Shown here one piece after another: positions 1-8,083 of a stretch of 64,000 nt of DNA. Location of the stretch: the NCBI RefSeq assembly GCF_026342405.1, contig NZ_JAPEMU010000001.1, positions 6,820,001 through 6,884,000 on the forward strand, given 5' to 3'. Source of the stretch: Kitasatospora sp. NBC_00240. GTDB taxonomy: Bacteria; Actinomycetota; Actinomycetes; Streptomycetales; Streptomycetaceae. How positions within the stretch are numbered: the stretch's first letter is position 1; every line of letters starts with the position of its first letter. Made by a program: the position numbers and the translations under genes. The notes beneath the pieces were generated by a model. The model did no database searches, had not been told where the DNA came from, and saw only the letters and a program-made list of their open reading frames with translations.

Positions 1-517
1 CACCGAACCGCACCTGGTCACCCGGCCGGACCCGGACGGCGCCGGCCACCCGCCGACCGTTCACATGCGTCCCGTTCGTCGAACCCAGGTCGTACAGCAC
101 CCAGCCGCCACCCTCGCGCCGCAGTTCGGCGTGGGCGCGCGAGACCGAGGAGTCGCTCAGTCGCAGGCCCGACCCGGGGAGCCGGCCGATGGTCAGCAGC
201 CCGCTGCCCGCCTCCGGCAGCTGCAGCCCCGGCAGCCGCTCCAGCCGCCAGGCGTCCCGCAGGCCGACCCCGAAGGCCGAGAACCGGCCCACCGTCCGCA
301 GCAGCAGCCGGGACACCGGCCGGCCGTTCGGCAGGTCGGCCAGTACGGCGTCCAGCTCGGCCCGGCTGCGGGCCTGGAGGACGATCTCCATCCGGGTCAT
401 GAAGGTGTGGTGCGACAGCCGGCCGCTCCCGGCGCCCTCACGCAGCAGATCGAGCGCCAGCTCCCGCTCGGCCTCGGACGGGCGTTCCACCCGGGTCCGG
501 AAATCAGGAGTGCTCAT
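1..517 (-). CDS. DUF1707 and FHA domain protein (C-terminus cut by window edge)
   Basis: The minus-strand reading starts at the ATG at 517 and runs off the left edge, leaving about 172 residues. The first ~60 residues (ERELALDLLREGAGSG and following) resemble the DUF1707 domain of actinobacterial regulatory or membrane proteins. From about residue 105 an FHA domain is clear, with the phosphothreonine-binding signature GR..GSGLRLSDSSVSRAH and then GSTNGTHVNG. FHA domains bind phosphothreonine peptides, usually Ser/Thr-kinase substrates. The missing C-terminus probably completes the FHA beta-sandwich. Family assignment is firm; the specific partner is unknown. Confidence 0.85.
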   Translation of the reverse strand, partial: MSTPDFRTRVERPSEAERELALDLLREGAGSGRLSHHTFMTRMEIVLQARSRAELDAVLADLPNGRPVSRLLLRTVGRFSAFGVGLRDAWRLERLPGLQLPEAGSGLLTIGRLPGSGLRLSDSSVSRAHAELRREGGGWVLYDLGSTNGTHVNGRRVAGAVRVRPGDQVRFG

Positions 518-617
518 GCGCTGATTGTCGGGCCGCCCGGACCGCACTGTCCAGAAGCCGGTGGGCACCCCACCCGCCCTTCCGTCGTGCCCCACCGGTC
601 CCGTCGCGGTCCGGCCG

Positions 618-1169
618 TCAGGCCTTCCGGGCCGCGGCCAGGATCTTGTGCAGGGTGTGCAGGAACCGCCCGGTGCCCTGACCCGGGTACGACTTGCCGA
701 AGACGGCCCCCGGGTTGCTGCTCATCCGGCCGCCCTGCAGGTGCATCACCACGTACGCGGCGCCCGGGTCGGCGCCGACGATCTCGTAGTCGCCCTTGGC
801 GGACCGCTGCGGCAGCTCGTAGCCGTCGGGCAGCGGCTCGGAGAGGAACACCACCACCAGCCGGGTGTCCTGGTCGGCCTCGTGGCCGGCGAACGGCTCG
901 GCGTCGAGCAGGGCCGCGACCTCCTCCACCGTGCGCAGCATGGCCGGCACGGCGTATCCGAGGGAGGCCTCCAGGTGCTGCTCGATCCGCCGGGTCAGCT
1001 CCGCCCGGTCACTCGCGTCGGTGCGGAAGAAGACGTTCCCGCTCTGGATGTAGCTGCGGACCTCGCCCAGCCCCAGCTCGGTGAACAGGTCGCGCAGCCG
1101 CTCCATCTTCACGGTGCGCCCGCCCACGTTCACGGCCCGCAGGAACGCGATGTACGTCGTGTCGCTCAT
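618..1169 (-). CDS. DUF1697 family protein
   Basis: A 183-residue protein starting at the ATG at 1169. The N-terminus (YIAFLRAVNVGG) and the segment YIQSGNVFF are the signatures of the DUF1697 family, small conserved proteins of unknown biochemical function. It spans a single domain of the usual length. It is transcribed divergently from the PNPOx-like gene at 1236, with 66 bp between the starts, so the promoters must lie in that short space. No cofactor motif is visible. Confidence 0.85.
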   Translation of the reverse strand: MSDTTYIAFLRAVNVGGRTVKMERLRDLFTELGLGEVRSYIQSGNVFFRTDASDRAELTRRIEQHLEASLGYAVPAMLRTVEEVAALLDAEPFAGHEADQDTRLVVVFLSEPLPDGYELPQRSAKGDYEIVGADPGAAYVVMHLQGGRMSSNPGAVFGKSYPGQGTGRFLHTLHKILAAARKA

Positions 1170-1235
1170 CCGGCCAGTGTGGCACCGGCCCTGCCGAGCA
1201 GGCCGGTTGCCAGGGCCCGGTGCGACACTGGCGGC

Positions 1236-1706
1236 ATGGCAACCTGGCAGGATTTCGAGCAGCAGGCGCCGGACCTGGCCCCCGCCGTGCGGGCCCGTTT
1301 CGAGGCCGCCAGGCATCACGTGCTGGCGACGCTCCGGCTGGACGGCGCGCCGAGGGTGAGCGGTACGGAGGTCCGCTTCATCGGCGCGGATCTGACGCTC
1401 GGTTCGATGGACGGCGCGGTGAAGGCCCGCGACCTGCGGCGGGACGGGCGCTTCGCGCTGCACAGCAACCCGGGGGACGCCACGATGGCAGACGGTGACG
1501 CCAAGCTGGCCGGCCGCGCCGTGGAGATCACCGACGAGGTCGAGCTGACGGCGTACGAGTCGGAGCTGCCCACGGCGCCGCCCGGCCCGTTCCACGCCTT
1601 TCGGCTGGAGCTCGACCAGGCGGTGCTCACCACGGTCGAGGACGGCGTCCTGGTGATCCGCTCCTGGCGGCCCGGCGAGCCGATCACGACCGTCCGACGG
1701 GACTGA
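1236..1706 (+). CDS. Pyridoxamine 5'-phosphate oxidase family (split-barrel) protein
   Basis: A 156-residue protein starting at the ATG at 1236. It has the split beta-barrel flavin-binding layout: HHVLATLRLDGAPRVSGTEV near the N-terminus, then DLTLGSMDGAVKARDLRRDGR and RFALHS. This matches the small PNPOx/F420-type family that uses FMN or F420 as cofactor. True PdxH is longer and has a different C-terminus, so vitamin B6 synthesis is not implied. A single-gene unit ending in a strong bidirectional hairpin. Confidence 0.8.
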   Translation: MATWQDFEQQAPDLAPAVRARFEAARHHVLATLRLDGAPRVSGTEVRFIGADLTLGSMDGAVKARDLRRDGRFALHSNPGDATMADGDAKLAGRAVEITDEVELTAYESELPTAPPGPFHAFRLELDQAVLTTVEDGVLVIRSWRPGEPITTVRRD

Positions 1707-1743
1707 CCGCGCGGGGCCGGCCGTTCGGACGGCCCCGCGCGGT
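1706..1743. terminator. Bidirectional hairpin terminator
   Basis: A perfect 14-bp GC-rich stem (arms 1706-1719 and 1730-1743) with a 10-nt loop lies between two convergent genes ending at 1706 and 1764, placed to stop both transcripts. Confidence 0.75.
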
Positions 1744-1763
1744 CGGTCCCGTCGGCCCCGGAC

Positions 1764-2129
1764 TCAGCGCTTGGCGGGCAGGACGGACTTCACGGCCTCC
1801 GGCGTCCGCGCGACGATCGCATGACCGTCGTCCGCCGTGATGATCGGGCGCTGGATCAGGATCGGGTGCTCGGCCAGGGCCGCGATCCAGCGGGCCCGGT
1901 CGCCGGGCTCGCGCGTCCACTCCTTCATCCCGGCGTCCTTGGCGGCCTGCTCGTCCAGCCGGGTGATGTCCCACGGTTCGAGCGAGAGCCGCTCCAGCAC
2001 CTGCTCCAGTTCGGCGGCCGAGGGCGGGTCCTCCAGATAGCGCCGCACGGTGTACTCGGCCCCGACGGCCTCCAGCTCGGTGAGCGCGGACCGGCATTTG
2101 CCGCAGCGTGGGTTGATCCAGATCTCCAT
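1764..2129 (-). CDS. ArsC/Spx-like thioredoxin-fold protein (arsenate reductase family)
   Basis: A 121-residue protein starting at the ATG at 2129. The N-terminus IWINPRCGKCRSAL carries the redox CxxC-like motif (Cys9, Cys12) of the ArsC/YffB/Spx thioredoxin-fold family. ITRLDEQAAKDAGMKEW and HPILIQRPII follow, the conserved P-I/L-x-x-R-P region that holds the arsenate-binding Arg in ArsC. Such proteins reduce arsenate with glutaredoxin or glutathione, or act as adaptors. No ars genes adjoin, so the arsenate role is only a family inference. Confidence 0.8.
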   Translation of the reverse strand: MEIWINPRCGKCRSALTELEAVGAEYTVRRYLEDPPSAAELEQVLERLSLEPWDITRLDEQAAKDAGMKEWTREPGDRARWIAALAEHPILIQRPIITADDGHAIVARTPEAVKSVLPAKR

Positions 2130-2246
2130 GCCGTCAGGGTACCCACCGCGCGCGCCCCGCCGACGCAGCGCCGGCGCGCGGGAACTCCGCGCCGGGCGGC
2201 CGCGGTTCTACCGGGTGACCGGAGGATCCGACGGAGGGGGAAGCGG

Positions 2247-3464
2247 ATGGACGGCGAAGCGATCATCGGGCAGCTGATGGGCACGGAGGGCCGGGGCGAC
2301 CCGTACCCGCTCTACCGGCGGGCGCACGACCTCGGGCCGGTCGCGCCCTGCGGTCCCGGGATGGCCATGGCGGTCGGCCACCGGGCGGCCAACCAGGTCC
2401 TGCGCAACCCCGCCTTCGGCGTCGCCGACCACGGGATGCGGGCCGACTTCGACCCGGAGTTCCTGAAGCACTCCTCCACGGTGCTGCTCAGCCGCTCCGT
2501 CCTGGAGAGCAACGCCCCGCACCACGCCCGGGTCCGGTCGCTGATCGCCTCCGTCTTCACCGCCCGCCGGGTGGCGGCGCTGGAGCCGGCCGTGGTCGCC
2601 GGCGTCGACGCCCTGCTGGACGAGATGGCCGACCAGGGCTCCGACGGCAGATCCGTCGACTTCATGGACAGCTTCGCCTTCCGGCTGCCGGTCGGCGTGA
2701 TCTGTGAACTGCTCGGCGTCCCGGAGGCCGACCGGTACCGGTTCCGCGGTCTCGCCGCCGACCTGACCACCGCCCTGGAGTTCATCGCCGACCCCTCCGA
2801 GTTGACGGCCGCCGACGAGGCGGCCGACGAGTTGGCCGGCTACTTCACCGAGCTCGCGGCGCAGCGCCGGGCCCGCCCCAAGGACGACCTGGTCAGCGCA
2901 CTGGTCGAGGTGGCGGCGGCCGACGACAGCCGGCTCTCGGGGCAGGAGCTGCTGGCCAACCTGGTACTCCTGCTGGTGGCGGGCTTCGAGACCACCACCA
3001 ACCTCCTGGGCAACGGCCTCGCCCTGCTCTTCGAGCACCCGGAGGCCGCCGCGGGCCTGCGGGCAGGTACCGTCACCCCGGCCGGCCTCACCGACGAGGT
3101 GCTCCGCTTCGACTCCCCGGTGCAGCTCACCTCCCGGATCGCCCTCGCCCCCGGCCTCACCGTCGAAGGACTGGACATCCCGGCCGGCAGCGCGGTGTTC
3201 GTGCTGATCGGGGCCGCCAACCGCGACCCGGCCCGGTACGAGCGGGCCGAGGTCTTCGACCCCACCCGCGGTGACAGTCAGCCGCTCAGCTTCGGCGGCG
3301 GCGCGCACTACTGCCTCGGTGCGCAGCTGGCGAAGCTGGAGTCGGCCGTGGCGATGCCCGCGCTGCTGCACCGCTTCCCCCGGCTGGCCCCCGCCGGTGC
3401 GCCGACCCGGCGGGACCGCCTCGTCCTGCGCGGCTTCGAGACCCTCCCGGTCACGCTGGGCTGA
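2247..3464 (+). CDS. Cytochrome P450 (bacterial CYP105/107-like)
   Basis: A 405-residue soluble P450 starting at the ATG at 2247, with a GGAGGGGGA ribosome site just upstream. Hallmarks in order: I-helix oxygen-activation motif AGFETT, K-helix ExxR as EVLR, and haem loop FGGGAHYCLG with the Cys thiolate. The length is typical of class I bacterial P450s needing separate ferredoxin and reductase, neither of which is encoded nearby. It stands alone on its strand, well before the biosynthetic locus, so membership there is doubtful. Substrate cannot be told from sequence. Confidence 0.9.
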   Translation: MDGEAIIGQLMGTEGRGDPYPLYRRAHDLGPVAPCGPGMAMAVGHRAANQVLRNPAFGVADHGMRADFDPEFLKHSSTVLLSRSVLESNAPHHARVRSLIASVFTARRVAALEPAVVAGVDALLDEMADQGSDGRSVDFMDSFAFRLPVGVICELLGVPEADRYRFRGLAADLTTALEFIADPSELTAADEAADELAGYFTELAAQRRARPKDDLVSALVEVAAADDSRLSGQELLANLVLLLVAGFETTTNLLGNGLALLFEHPEAAAGLRAGTVTPAGLTDEVLRFDSPVQLTSRIALAPGLTVEGLDIPAGSAVFVLIGAANRDPARYERAEVFDPTRGDSQPLSFGGGAHYCLGAQLAKLESAVAMPALLHRFPRLAPAGAPTRRDRLVLRGFETLPVTLG

Positions 3465-3493
3465 CGTCTTCGAGGCTCTCCCGGTCACGCTGG
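3434..3493 (+). repeat. Short imperfect tandem duplication at the P450 3' end
   Basis: The segment 3434-3459, encoding the last FETLPVTL of the P450, recurs at 3468-3493 with two changes. The copy lies just after the stop codon and keeps a FEALPVTL reading in another frame. It looks like a recent 34-bp-pitch duplication. Confidence 0.7.
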
Positions 3494-3617
3494 TCCGCCT
3501 GCGGCAGGCACGGGTGCGGGCGCCGTGGGACCCGGCGACGGGGGACATGCGCGACGATGGGAGCGGCGGCCGGTACGCCGGCCGCCGACCGCTCCCGCAC
3601 CGGAGGAGGCTCGAGCC

Positions 3618-4727
3618 GTGCCCGTCGCGAACCGCCCGGAGCCGCGTCCGGCCGCCCCGACGGGCCCGCGGGCGCCGCGCTGGGTGCCCTGGCTGCCGGT
3701 GCTGCTGCTCCTGATCGACCTCGGCGCCGAGGCGCTGTTCTCCGACGCGGTCGCGGCGGGCTTCCTGCTCACCCCGATCCCGGTGGTGGTCGCCTTCAGC
3801 TACGGCCCCGGCACGGCGCTGCTGTCCACGGCGGGTGTCATCGGCCTCCAGGTCGCCCTGGCGGCACGGGTCGGCCATCTGGACGAGCAGCACCACGTCT
3901 GGGTCTACGTCGCCACACTGCTCTCCGGGGTGATGGGCACCGCGCTGTCCTGGCAGCGGATCCGGCAGGAACGGAGCCTGGTCCGGGCCAGGACCGTCGC
4001 CGAGACCCTGCAGCGCGCCGTGCTGCGCCCGGTGCCCGAGCGGGCCGGTGACCTGCGGGTGGCGGCCCTGTACCGCGCGGCCCACGCCGACGCCGGGGTC
4101 GGCGGGGACCTGTACGCGCTCTGCGACACCCGGTTCGGCGTACGGGTCCTGCTCGGGGACGTCCGGGGCAAGGGGCTGGAGGCCGTCCGGACGGTGGCCG
4201 AGGTGCTGGGCGCCTTCCGCGCGGCCGCCCACGACACCGCCGGCCTGGCCGAGCTGGCCGAGCAGCTGGACCGTACCGTGCTGCGCGAGGCCATCGACCG
4301 GGGCGACGAGGAACTGTTCGTGACGGCGGTGCTGCTCCAGTACGCCGGCGGGTCCGGCCGGGTGGACGTGATCAACCGGGGGCACCTCGCCCCGCTGCTG
4401 CTCTCCGGCACGACCGTCGTGACCGTCCCCTGCCCCGACGACCTCCCGCTCGGCCTCGGCCACCTGGCCGCATCCGCCGGGCCGGCCGCGACCACCGAGG
4501 TCCTGCTGCCGCCGGGCCACACCCTGCTGGTGCACACCGACGGGGTCAGCGAGGCGAGGGACGCCTCCGGCGCCTTCTACCCGCTGACCGGCCGCCTCGG
4601 CTCGCTGGGGACGTCCTCGCCCGACCTGGTGGTCGCCTTCCTCGACCGGGACGTCGTCGCGTACGCCGGCCGGCTCGCCGACGACCTCGCGGTGCTGGCC
4701 CTGAGCCCGTCGCCCTCCGGACCCTGA
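3618..4727 (+). CDS. Membrane-anchored PP2C/SpoIIE-type serine phosphatase
   Basis: 369 residues from the GTG at 3618, chosen because a full GGAGGAGG site lies 8 bases upstream. The N-terminal third holds about four hydrophobic segments (residues ~22-110, for example WVPWLPVLLLLIDLGAEALF). A linker helix with LQRAVLRPVP then leads into a SpoIIE/PP2C domain with metal-binding GGDLYAL, GDVRGKGLEA and HTDGVSEARD. The LQRxLLP linker is typical of actinobacterial regulatory phosphatases that act on anti-sigma-factor antagonists. No partner anti-sigma gene is adjacent. Confidence 0.88.
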   Translation: MPVANRPEPRPAAPTGPRAPRWVPWLPVLLLLIDLGAEALFSDAVAAGFLLTPIPVVVAFSYGPGTALLSTAGVIGLQVALAARVGHLDEQHHVWVYVATLLSGVMGTALSWQRIRQERSLVRARTVAETLQRAVLRPVPERAGDLRVAALYRAAHADAGVGGDLYALCDTRFGVRVLLGDVRGKGLEAVRTVAEVLGAFRAAAHDTAGLAELAEQLDRTVLREAIDRGDEELFVTAVLLQYAGGSGRVDVINRGHLAPLLLSGTTVVTVPCPDDLPLGLGHLAASAGPAATTEVLLPPGHTLLVHTDGVSEARDASGAFYPLTGRLGSLGTSSPDLVVAFLDRDVVAYAGRLADDLAVLALSPSPSGP

Positions 4728-4757
4728 GCGCGGGGCCGGGGCCGGTACGGGACGGCC

Positions 4758-6497
4758 TCAGACCCCGCCGGACTGCTTGAGCAGATTGGCCGCCCGCTCA
4801 GCGGCCAGCTTGCGGTGGAAGTCGAGCAGCCAGCCGGGCGGCCGGTGGAAGACGCCGGCCAGTTCCCCGACCGTGCGCACCCGCAGGCGCTGCTTGACGA
4901 TGGTGGCGTGCGCGGTCTGCAGCGACTTGGCGACCACGTTCGGCTGCAGCACGGCGTCGTGCGGCCGGGCCAGCACCTGCTCGGCCCGGCCGGAGACCAG
5001 CATCTCCGGATGCGGCGGCCCGGGCACGCCGCCCGCCTCGCCCGCCTGCTCGGGAGCCGGCGGCTGCCGGCCGTCCTGTTCCTGTTCCCGTGCCCGCTGC
5101 CCGTCCTCGCCTGCGACCCCGTCCTTGCCTGCGACCCCGTCCTCGTCCCCGCCCGCCCGCTGCTCAGGCACGGCGGCGCCGCACTGGCGGGCCCGGTTCG
5201 CCGCCCGCTGGGCCGCCAGCCGTTGGTGGAACTCCAGCAGCCACGGCGGCGGGTCGAGGAAGACGCCCCGGAGCTCGCCCGCGCTGCCCACGGCGAGTCC
5301 GTGCGCGGCCAGCGTGTCCGGCGCGAGCTGCAGGGCCTTGCCGACCTCCTTGGCGGTCAGCGGCTGCGTGGGCGCGAGCGCGAGCAGGGCCACGGCCTTC
5401 ACGGAGACCAGCAGCCCGGGATGCCGGGCGACCACGGCGGCGGTGGGGGCCGGAAGGACCGGCGCAGCCTCGCGCCTCGCCGGTCCTGGTCGCCCGAGCC
5501 GCCCGGGCTTCCCCGGCCGCCCGGGCTGCCCGGCCGTGGGCCTCGCGGGGTGGCGCTCGGCCAGCAGGACGAGCGTGCTGACGGCCGCCCCCGGGATGTG
5601 CGCCCACCGGGGCTGCGGCCGGCGATTCGGCCGGGTCCGCGGCTCCTCGTACCGCAGCGGGAGCTTCCAGCCCTCGTGCCGGGCCAGCCAGGCGGTGGCC
5701 AGGGCGGTCGCCTCCGGGACGCCGCCCTTGGTGCGCAGCATGTCCAGCAGTCGCTGCTCGGGGGTGTCCGGGCAGTCGGCGCAGGGCCGGCAGATCCGCC
5801 AGACCCGCGTCCTGACCTCGATCTCCCGGGAGCCGGCCGGAGCCGGGCCGCCGCAGTACGCACACGCCCAGTCCGCGTCCGCGTCGACGGTACGCCGGAC
5901 GGTCCGGGGCAGTGCCGGCACCGGCGGGAGGTCGGCGAGCAGCCCGTCCAGCACGTCCAGCCCGAGCGCCGCCTGCGGAGCGGCCGGGTCCGCGGGGCGG
6001 GTCGCCCGGGCACGGCCGCCCCCGGCGCCGCCGGCCCGGGGCGCGGGCAGCGGCAGGCCGAGCGCCGCCCGCTTGGCCCGCAGCCGGGCCTCGTCGGCGA
6101 CCGGATGGCCCTCGACGGTGCCGTAGACCTGCGGGCGCCCCTCGGCAACGCAGAGCGCGTCCACGGCCTCCGCCAGGTGCAGGGACGGGATCCGGTACTG
6201 CTGGGCGGCCGCGGTCACCAGCGGGAGGATCCGGCGGATCTCCGGGCCGTCGGAGGCCAGCAGGATCCGGTGCGCCCCCCGGACGGCCTCCGGCCCGACC
6301 TGGGCCGTCACCGGCCATCCCTTCAACGCCCCGCACGCCATCACCAGGTACTTGAACGCCTCACGCCGGCACTGCGCCGCGTACCGGACCCGATCGGGAC
6401 TCTGCCCGGACCGGACCCGCCCCCGCGCGTCCTCCATCCGCCGCGCCCGGTGCACCAGCCCGGCGCCGATCTCCTTCGTCAACACGCGCACCATCAT
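4758..6497 (-). CDS. Uncharacterised zinc-ribbon protein with a duplicated C-terminal domain
   Basis: I do not recognise the family. Reading from the ATG at 6497 gives 579 residues. The frame stays open to 6710, but the extra residues look like noise, so the start is uncertain. Visible parts: a basic helical N-terminus; a Cys4 ribbon-like motif (CAYCGG, then CRPCADC) in the middle; and two copies of a ~80-residue module in the C-terminal half. Each copy begins HPxxLVS and ends in PPxWLLxFHxxLAAxRAAN. The copies are separated by a low-complexity acidic linker (GVAGKDGVAGEDG). The modules contain helix-turn-helix-like stretches, so nucleic-acid binding is possible. Confidence 0.6.
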   Translation of the reverse strand: MMVRVLTKEIGAGLVHRARRMEDARGRVRSGQSPDRVRYAAQCRREAFKYLVMACGALKGWPVTAQVGPEAVRGAHRILLASDGPEIRRILPLVTAAAQQYRIPSLHLAEAVDALCVAEGRPQVYGTVEGHPVADEARLRAKRAALGLPLPAPRAGGAGGGRARATRPADPAAPQAALGLDVLDGLLADLPPVPALPRTVRRTVDADADWACAYCGGPAPAGSREIEVRTRVWRICRPCADCPDTPEQRLLDMLRTKGGVPEATALATAWLARHEGWKLPLRYEEPRTRPNRRPQPRWAHIPGAAVSTLVLLAERHPARPTAGQPGRPGKPGRLGRPGPARREAAPVLPAPTAAVVARHPGLLVSVKAVALLALAPTQPLTAKEVGKALQLAPDTLAAHGLAVGSAGELRGVFLDPPPWLLEFHQRLAAQRAANRARQCGAAVPEQRAGGDEDGVAGKDGVAGEDGQRAREQEQDGRQPPAPEQAGEAGGVPGPPHPEMLVSGRAEQVLARPHDAVLQPNVVAKSLQTAHATIVKQRLRVRTVGELAGVFHRPPGWLLDFHRKLAAERAANLLKQSGGV

Positions 6498-6776
6498 CGG
6501 CCCGCCCGTCACGGCCTGACACCAGGTCAGCCGAATGTCCCCCGGACGGGTCACTTCCCCCGGCCGGTCCCCGGCGCCGGACGGACCGAAGGCCCCGCCG
6601 CTCTCCGCGCTCGCGCCGGGCACGACGCCGGCGCCCCACCGACCACTCGCCCAGCCGGAGCGCGACAGCGATCCGCCTGTTCTCCTCCGGGGCTGCCGGA
6701 GCCCGTCCACCGCTGTCAGGCGAACGGCTCCGACATCACCCGATCAGGTCAGTGGCCGGGACGAGGTGAATCAGCG

Positions 6777-7496
6777 TCACGCGGCGGGGAGGTCGGAGGT
6801 GGCGATCCGGGCCAGGAGAGCCGCAAGTTGCCGGGGCATGGAGAGGAACGGCGAGTGGCTGCTCGGCAGCCGGTGGACGGAAGCGGCGCGTGTGGCCAGC
6901 TCGCGTTGCCGGGACGGATCGAGTGCCTGGTCGCGGTCGCAGACGACGTAGCTGGAGCGCACGGTGCGCCATCCTGCCGTGGTCACCTTCTCCGTGAAGG
7001 ACCGTATGCTCTGCGGGCGCAGCCGCGCCACGGCACGGGCGGCATCGGCCTCGGGCACGTCGTCGAAGAGTATCCGCCGGGCGGCCTCGGACGGCGGGGC
7101 GAGGTCCGTCCCGCCGTCCGGCGCGGCTTTGCCGAGGAACGTGAAGACGCTCTCGCCCGCGTCCAGTTGGAAACTGGCGAGGTACACCGCCGCCACCACG
7201 TTCGCGGCATCGGCGATGGCCTCCGTGGTGGGGACGCCGCCGTAGGAGTGGGCGACCACCACCACCGGGCCGTCGATGCGCCGGAGGCTGTCCCGAATGA
7301 CATCCGCGTCGTCCAGCATGCCCACCGGCCGGGCGCCGTCGGGCCGGTCGGCCGGAGGATTGGCGCTGGGCAGGTCGAGGGCGTGGGACCGCCAACCGTC
7401 GGCGTCGAGCGCAGCGCGTACGGCGTCCCAGCACCAGGCCCCGTGCCAGCCTCCGTGGACGAGCAGGAAGGTCGGCCGGCCGGCGTCAGCGTTCAT
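6777..7496 (-). CDS. Alpha/beta hydrolase
   Basis: 239 residues from the ATG at 7496, preceded by GGAGG. Motifs: oxyanion-region FLLVHGGWHGAWCW near the N-terminus, nucleophile elbow HSYGG, a late acid, and C-terminal catalytic His in SSHSPF. The layout fits the esterase/lyase group that includes plant methylesterases and bacterial pyrethroid-hydrolase-like enzymes. It is divergent from the N-hydroxylase operon. Because the PKS has no thioesterase domain, this hydrolase is one candidate for chain release, but nothing in the sequence ties it to the cluster beyond proximity. Confidence 0.85.
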   Translation of the reverse strand: MNADAGRPTFLLVHGGWHGAWCWDAVRAALDADGWRSHALDLPSANPPADRPDGARPVGMLDDADVIRDSLRRIDGPVVVVAHSYGGVPTTEAIADAANVVAAVYLASFQLDAGESVFTFLGKAAPDGGTDLAPPSEAARRILFDDVPEADAARAVARLRPQSIRSFTEKVTTAGWRTVRSSYVVCDRDQALDPSRQRELATRAASVHRLPSSHSPFLSMPRQLAALLARIATSDLPAA

Positions 7497-8083
7497 GTGC
7501 GGTTCCTCCGTTGTCCGAGCTGCGGACGGCGCGAGACTGTGGCACGAAGTGGGCCACCCTGCCCATGGGTCTCGGGCCGAGTGATCGCACTCAGGACTCC
7601 CGACGATACTGCGACCCCTGCACCATCGCCGGCCGGATCGCACGTTCGGGGCGGCCGGCTCGCCGCACGTACTGCGGCCCGGTCGTCGACCGGGGAGACA
7701 AGTCGGCGACCGTGCCCGGATCAGGCATGGCCTGACGGCCGGCCGGGGTGGCGGCGGGGGTCGGGGTGGGTCTACCGGCTTGGCTGTTACGGGGATTGGA
7801 AGGGGAGCGTATGGGCCAGCCGCCGCGTCGGCCCCCGGAGCTCAGGCGACGGATCGTCAGTCTCCTTTGTGGGCAAGTGATCTGAAGAGTGACAAGCCAA
7901 TCGGAGTCGGGTTCGAACCGGCCAAAGCGGATCGCGATCGGGCCATCGCCGACTGCGCTGCTTGTTTGAGCCGGGGGCCCGATCAAGGATGAATCCGGTC
8001 CCGCCCCGGCTGCACCATGGCCCACGGGGGCATCGCACACGCCGGGACGCAACCCGTTCTCCACTCGTCGGAGGAGCCCCACC
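7497..8083. promoter_or_regulatory. Divergent intergenic region, hydrolase / N-hydroxylase operon
   Basis: 587 bp with no supported gene. It must hold the promoters of both flanking transcription units. It contains the palindrome GGTTCGAACC near 7911-7920 and several GATCG/ATCGC words around 7928-7950, but I can define no confident -35/-10 pair. A GGAGGAG ribosome site sits just before 8084. The RTCACGY repeats seen upstream of the P450 and PKS are absent here. Confidence 0.45.

Noticed and set aside
2247..3464. P450 at 2.2 kb as part of the biosynthetic cluster
   Set aside because: Separated from the operon by three or more ordinary genes on both strands; no shared repeats upstream.
2208..4535. 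775-codon minus-strand frame across the P450 and phosphatase genes
   Set aside because: Antisense shadow of two well-supported plus-strand genes; composition is not protein-like.
7895..7940. tRNA-like T-arm (GGTTCGAACC) upstream of the N-hydroxylase
   Set aside because: No matching acceptor, D- or anticodon arms can be built around it, and the arm pairing fails in the T-arm register. It is a simple palindrome.
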